Assembly (NCBI GenBank): GCA_012862575.1
Contig: BLSF01000059.1
Location: 124,001-188,000, forward strand
Direction of reading: 5' to 3'
Length of the DNA stretch: 64,000 bases
Source of the DNA: Parietichytrium sp. I65-24A
Taxonomy: Eukaryota; Sar; Bigyra; Thraustochytrida; Thraustochytriidae
A program made the position numbers and the translations under genes. Below, one piece after another: positions 59,704 to 64,000 of this stretch. Numbering within the stretch: position 1 is the first letter of the stretch; every line of letters starts with the position of its first letter. The notes under the pieces were generated by a model, which was not told the origin of the DNA, did not search any database, and was given only the letters and a program-made list of their open reading frames with translations.

Positions 59704-60169
59704 TCGCGCCACACTTCGCCAACCCACCCAGCAACACACCAACACAGCAACACAGCAACACAGCGACCCAGCAACTGCCCGAACTTCTCTGCGTACTCTG
59801 TGTGCTTATGTTATTGTCTGCTAGTGTCCGCGAGTACCCTTTCAAAGAGAATGAGAATGAGATTGAGCATGAGAATGAAAAACTATGAAAAATAATGAAA
59901 ATGAGTAAAATGAGAATGATAAAGAGAGAAGCTGGGCTCGGTTAATTGTTTACGGTAGTTGGGCTTACTGTCACTTTTCGTACCGCAGCGAAGCAGTTGC
60001 CAGCATGGTGGCTAGCTACTACTAGTGCGGTGTAAGGAGTGTTAAGGATATGCAGTAGCGCTGTTAGGCGGGGCATGGCGGTCAACGCGACCTTGCCAGG
60101 TACTGGTTGGCTAGATGAATGTGTAATGATGGAACTCCTACACTCGTTTCACTCCAAGTGGCGCAGAGG

Positions 60170-60210
60170 CTACCGATCCGGTAGATGGTGCTAATACCCA
60201 CCGGTCTACC
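60170..60210 (+). other. Overlapping hairpins, possible structured element
   Basis: CTACCG-ATC-CGGTAG (60170-60184) is a perfect 6-bp stem with a 3-base loop. The same strand GGTAGA (60180-60185) can instead pair with TCTACC (60205-60210). Just before it, TGGCGCAGAGG resembles a tRNA-type A box, but no B box is convincing. It could be a remnant of a pol III-type short element ending in the downstream A-run, or a structured leader; unproven. Confidence 0.3.
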
Positions 60211-61046
60211 TCCACGGGTAGTTGCAACTAAGCCTCACGTTTAAATGCGAGGGACTGCTATGGACGCCTAGCAGGAGATAGCTCGAGATGAACTAGGCCT
60301 TTGCTTGGGACCAATGGAGAGCGTCTAGGAAGGGTGTGCGCTTGGCGTGGCTATAAGTAACTACTAACTAGCCACATAGTGTTAGTTATATATTATAGTA
60401 GCATGGTGGTAGTGCCGGGAGTGGGATGATGGCTCTTTGTTTTCGTCAACCTCACTCATTGTAAAAAAAAAAAAGAATAAAAAAATGNATGATAATCATT
60501 TTTTGGCTGTTTTCCTGTTTATTTTTTCGACGATTTTGATTGACATTGAATTGTGAGTTAGATTGATAATGCGAATGCAAATGGGAATGGGAATTGGAAT
60601 TGGAATGAAAAGAAAAAGAGGGAGAAGCAGAGGGATTTTGCAGTGTTCTTAATTCTTGATTCTTACTTTACAGAGGCTAGCATGGTTTGTTTGGCGCGCA
60701 CCCATGGGCATCCACGGACTCCAAGGCTCGCCATCGATTGCACGCCATGTTGCCATGTTGCCATGTTGTACTCTCAGTACGCAGTGTGGTACGCAGGAAA
60801 GCATAGGCCGCTCAGCTCAGCTCAGCTCAGAGGCTTAGAGGCTTAGAGGCTCATCCCTATCGCAACGGTCCTGAGATATCCTCAGATGCTGACGTCGATG
60901 ACGGCGATGACCGTAGCGCAGTATCTTCGCAGTCAGCGTTGTTTGGTCGGCTTTACTCTCGCTCAGGCTTGCGACTCACGGACACACGGACACACGGGCT
61001 CGCGGACTCGCGGACTCGTGGACTGAGAGCGCAGGTCGAAGGTCAC

Positions 61047-61235
61047 TTGAATTGGGATTTGGGATTTGGGGATTGGGATTTGGGATTTGGGATTTGGGAT
61101 TTGGGATTTGGGATTTGGGATTCGGGATTTGCAATTTGCGATTCGCGATTTGCGATTTGCGATTTGCGATTTGCGATTTGCGATTTGGGATCTGGGATTT
61201 GCGATTTGGGATTTGCGATTTGGGCTGTGCCGTAT
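61047..61235 (+). repeat. GGGATTT/GCGATTT heptamer minisatellite
   Basis: About 26 heptamer units. The first block is mostly GGGATTT, the middle block mostly GCGATTT, and the last block alternates both. Block structure suggests local expansion of variants. The first block meets the G-quadruplex rule (runs of G3 with 4-base loops) on the plus strand. Length is a multiple of seven and open in several frames on both strands, giving chance repeat peptides. Confidence 0.95.
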
Positions 61236-61474
61236 TGCAAAGAATCAGTTGTCACGGTCAAGGTGTGAGCCGATGGTTTTTACGCGCGATTGGAAACGGA
61301 GAGAGGTCGTACAAGTTGGCGGAGCTGGCTGCATGGCACGGAACAAAGGCAACTGTTGGGCGATTTAACGGATACGAAAGGAAGACAAGATGGGTTGGTT
61401 TTGGTTCAAGTGCAATTTTTAAAAAGTAGTGTTCAACAGAGCGAACGGTCGGGCAGCCCGGCAGTTCGCTTCGC

Positions 61475-62680
61475 TCAGACGTAATCTTCATTGTCCAAGT
61501 TGTCCTCGGCTGGCTCGTGGTACGACACTTTCTTCTCTACAAAAGACGCGACGGTGATAGGCTGTGAAGCGGCGATCACGGTTCCGATCCTGGACTCGTT
61601 GGAAGAGACTACCTTGGAATTGAGGGACAGCCCCGTGCCGCTGGAATAGGCTTCTCCGTCATTGTAGTAGGAGGACTTGTTGGATTCTGGGGTTGAACTG
61701 GACTCGCCGGTCTGGCGAACTTGTGTGAAGGCGAGCTTCTTGCCAAGGATGTGAAATGCCATCCACCCAATTGGCAGAAAGTAGTCGTGCTTGTTGTAAA
61801 GGTATGGCCAAGCAGCGAACAAAAAGTAGAGAATCGACTGCAAGATAGACTGCAGCTGCACCTCGCGCTGAATCTCTCTGAGCGCTGACTTGATCTCCAG
61901 GACACGCGGCGATCTTGTGAGCACGAAGCTCTCATCCAAGACTTTGCTAACAGCGTGCTCGATGTACCAAGCCTGGAGACCAAAAAGGGTCAACTGCAAT
62001 CCTGTGCCGCCCATGAGCAAGTACCAAGTGACAATCTGCACAGTGTCTCCGGGCTCAGAGCCAGCGCACAGGAAAGGCAAAAAGCCCAAGAGTGCGGCAT
62101 ACAGACAAAGCCAAAAGCACATCTTGTCAGCCAAGTTTGTGAACTCCTTGGTTTGGCTCTTTCCCTTCAGGACGCTTCTGAGCAGAGCTGGTTGGAACGC
62201 GAAGACGGCGAGATAAAAACCGCATTTGGCGATGGCATACAGCAAGTTGAGCATTGCATTCTCGCCAAGGTGGAGATCGGGGTTGATGATTTTAATTAGG
62301 CCATAGAGCTGCACGGCCGGGAATACTGCAAATATGTATCCGTAGATCGCAACCAGCCCTCGGTTGTTCCACAAGGTAAATTTTTGACCTTGAGCTCGCT
62401 TCAAGTCGCGCGTCTCGGCGTATGTCTCGTACCTTAACTTGATTCGAGGAATCGACATGAATAACATGACGCATCCCAGCATGAAATTGAGCACCCACAG
62501 CAGGCGCACAGCGAGCAAATTGACTTGGCAATCCGAGCCAAGCGTGTTGACGATATCCGACCCGCCTGACCAGTTCTCCTGGCATTCGCAAACGCTCTCT
62601 ACACAGATGCCGTGGCTTGAGCAACTTCCGCGAAAGTTGTTCACTTCGAATCCATAATTCAAAGTCACGCACTCAGCCAT
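61475..62680 (-). CDS. Seven-transmembrane protein with N-terminal EGF-like domain
   Basis: A 401-residue membrane protein starting MAECVTLNYG at 62680, with no cleaved signal visible. Residues about 18-51 are a single EGF-like module (CSSHGICVESVCECQENWSG, ending in GSDC). About seven hydrophobic segments follow, starting at LLAVRLLWVLNFMLGCVMLF, GLVAIYGYIFAVFPAVQLYG, LLYAIAKCGFYLAVFAFQPA, MCFWLCLYAALLGFLPFLCA, VTWYLLMGGTGLQLTLFGLQ, SILQSILYFLFAAWPYLY and FLPIGWMAFHILGKK. The Ser/Thr-rich cytosolic tail has many possible phosphorylation sites and ends in acidic DNLDNEDYV. An extracellular EGF module on a seven-helix core suggests a receptor- or adhesion-like surface protein. No known receptor signature is recognised, so function is open. 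Confidence 0.85.
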   Translation of the reverse strand: MAECVTLNYGFEVNNFRGSCSSHGICVESVCECQENWSGGSDIVNTLGSDCQVNLLAVRLLWVLNFMLGCVMLFMSIPRIKLRYETYAETRDLKRAQGQKFTLWNNRGLVAIYGYIFAVFPAVQLYGLIKIINPDLHLGENAMLNLLYAIAKCGFYLAVFAFQPALLRSVLKGKSQTKEFTNLADKMCFWLCLYAALLGFLPFLCAGSEPGDTVQIVTWYLLMGGTGLQLTLFGLQAWYIEHAVSKVLDESFVLTRSPRVLEIKSALREIQREVQLQSILQSILYFLFAAWPYLYNKHDYFLPIGWMAFHILGKKLAFTQVRQTGESSSTPESNKSSYYNDGEAYSSGTGLSLNSKVVSSNESRIGTVIAASQPITVASFVEKKVSYHEPAEDNLDNEDYV

Positions 62681-64000
62681 GGTTGCTCTCCTGCGTGCCC
62701 TGACCCTCCTCCCTGCGTCGTCAGTTCTTCTCAGCTCAAGTGACAGGTCCGTATTCTGCCTGCCGCGCGGTGCTCAGAAGCCTCTTGCAACGGCGTTCAA
62801 GCAGCACTCTGTGATTTCCACTTGATAGGAGATTGATGACGGAAACAATCACCGGCATAGTACCTGGCAGGGCTCTTTCCTCTCACAAGGCCTCATCAAT
62901 CAACGATATATGAGAGGATTTGCTAGCACGGTTCGGGATGGACCAACCCTTCCACATGAACACTTGGAAGAAAATTTACAGTAGCATCTGGCGAGTTGTC
63001 CATCAATTCACCACATCGCGTGTGTGCGTGGGTCATTTTGTGTGCTTGATCCCTTCCCTCGACCTAGCCGGCTTCTAAAATATCAAATTTCGAAAAGGTA
63101 GTACTCACAAACCTAGATTGCAACGTTTCACTTACTGCTTCTTCTGGAGTTGTTGAACTATTTCATTCACTCATCTATGAGCATGAGGATGACTCGGAGG
63201 CCGCGCAATCCACGGTCTGGAGAGTAGAGCTTTATGTTCTGTTCAACTAGCCTCGTGTAAGAATTGCGAGAACTCTGAACTAACTGTACTACATGTATGT
63301 AAACCTCTCCTCTCTGGATTTCAGATGTAGAATTCCCAAGCTTGTCCACTAACTTATCAGCTCATTCACATGAACGTGAACAGCGCACAGGCGAGGGAAG
63401 TTGCGCACGTTTGTGTATTGGTGTCTACGGGAAGTCTTATTGAGTTAATGCACGGTTTGACAGACACTAAAGTAGTAATAACGTTCGCATTTCCTTCGAC
63501 GATCTGTGCGAGATAAAAGAGGGAGAAGGCTTGCATTACTGCACAGCTCGCGTTTTGGAAGCTGCACACTTGCAGTCTCTACCTAGCGGTCGGCGCTCGA
63601 GCATCTAACATTTCAAAAGCTCTTTTAAAACCTGGCCTTGTGTCACGAGGAGTCATCTAGTGCAGCTCACCAACGCAAGAGGAAACTCTCACAATCGCTC
63701 ACGCTTCCCTCCCTCGAGCCAGTTTCTGGCCAGAATTCCTCTGTCTTTCGAGACTCAAGCCTGTTTCGCCAGAGTTCCATGAGTTCTCATGCACCTTGGT
63801 AGTGAGTGGGTCATCATGAGGTCCGAGGAGATAACATGTTCCGTCTATGACCTCCTCCCACTGCCTCTCATCCACTTTTATTTCAACGAATGTGTGCATC
63901 AGATCGACGGAGAAGATCTACACGATGGCCAGAACTGCAGAGTTCTGTTTCTATGTGCAAATCGCATTGCTTCATGCACATCAAAACTGCACCTCTTCCC
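62681..64000. other. 1.3 kb at the right edge without a supported gene
   Basis: It is upstream of the seven-TM gene. A 66-codon minus frame at 63699-63899 (MHTFVEIKVDERQWEEV) has somewhat protein-like composition but no family and no support around it. No frame enters convincingly from the right edge. Confidence 0.5.

Larger units (their letters stand above)
59704..61474. other. 1.8 kb spacer with repeats, upstream of the SEC14 gene
   Basis: AACACAGC units lie at about 59738-59765, just before the SEC14 start. From 59990 to 60460 the plus strand is G-rich (C/A-rich in the SEC14 direction), with nested hairpins at 60170-60210, ending in an A-run at about 60463-60474. An undetermined base is at 60488. 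CAGCT and AGGCTTAG units lie at about 60812-60850, CGGACACA and CGGACTCG units at about 60977-61023, and the heptamer array at 61047-61235. No gene is supported. Confidence 0.55.

Noticed and set aside
61047-61235. Internal telomere repeat
   Set aside because: The units are GGGATTT/GCGATTT, not TTAGGG or TTTAGGG, and the array is inside normal genic DNA.
61043-61429. Repeat proteins read through the heptamer array on both strands
   Set aside because: A stop-free heptamer array gives open frames by itself; the peptides are pure repeat.
63699-63899. 66-codon minus frame near the right edge
   Set aside because: Mildly protein-like but with no family, no neighbours in frame and no splice support.

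Overview
This is a eukaryotic nuclear window. It holds long, mostly intron-less coding regions separated by large gaps rich in microsatellites. Only two introns can be supported, one in the MYB gene (29055-29133) and one in the sarcosine dehydrogenase gene (45548-45691); both are short and GT..AG. The standard code is used. The protein set is TAF8, a three-repeat MYB, a PKA regulatory subunit with RIIa-like docking domain, a PDZ-DH-PH RhoGEF, a bZIP factor, SLC16-like MFS carriers and mitochondrial-type dehydrogenases. With the intron poverty, it fits a unicellular protist, most likely a stramenopile of the thraustochytrid kind. That placement is an inference from overall look, not a demonstrated match. 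I see no rRNA, tRNA, CRISPR or intact mobile element.

Layout, left to right. A partial gene of unknown function leaves the left edge (minus, 1-1266). After a 4.1 kb gap comes a secreted or surface type I membrane protein (5363-7414, plus) and TAF8 (7637-8395, minus). Then come three tandem paralogous MFS carriers (11053-12498, 14148-15623, 17219-18649, plus), followed in the same direction by a double-domain class III CoA-transferase (20073-22553). A 6.1 kb gene-free stretch leads to the 3R-MYB gene (28661-30638, plus), which converges on the PKA regulatory subunit (31023-32183, minus). The RhoGEF (35113-38025, plus) converges on the bZIP gene (38381-39928, minus). Next come sarcosine dehydrogenase (43004-45922, minus), a dimethylglycine-dehydrogenase-like enzyme (49336-51840, minus) and a Rieske oxygenase (56435-58171, plus). 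The window ends with a SEC14-like protein carrying a CaaX end (58432-59703, minus) and an EGF-like seven-TM protein (61475-62680, minus).

How genes may work together. The Rieske enzyme, the DMGDH-like enzyme and SARDH could in principle form a glycine-betaine to dimethylglycine to sarcosine to glycine path, clustered within 15 kb. The MFS carriers and CoA-transferase form a second co-oriented block. The palindrome GTACCGGTAC occurs exactly once in each of this block's three spacers and, as far as I could read, nowhere else in the window. A second, near-palindromic motif family (TTGACWGTGAA-like) recurs many times, only in non-coding DNA. These are the most promising unexplained signals here.
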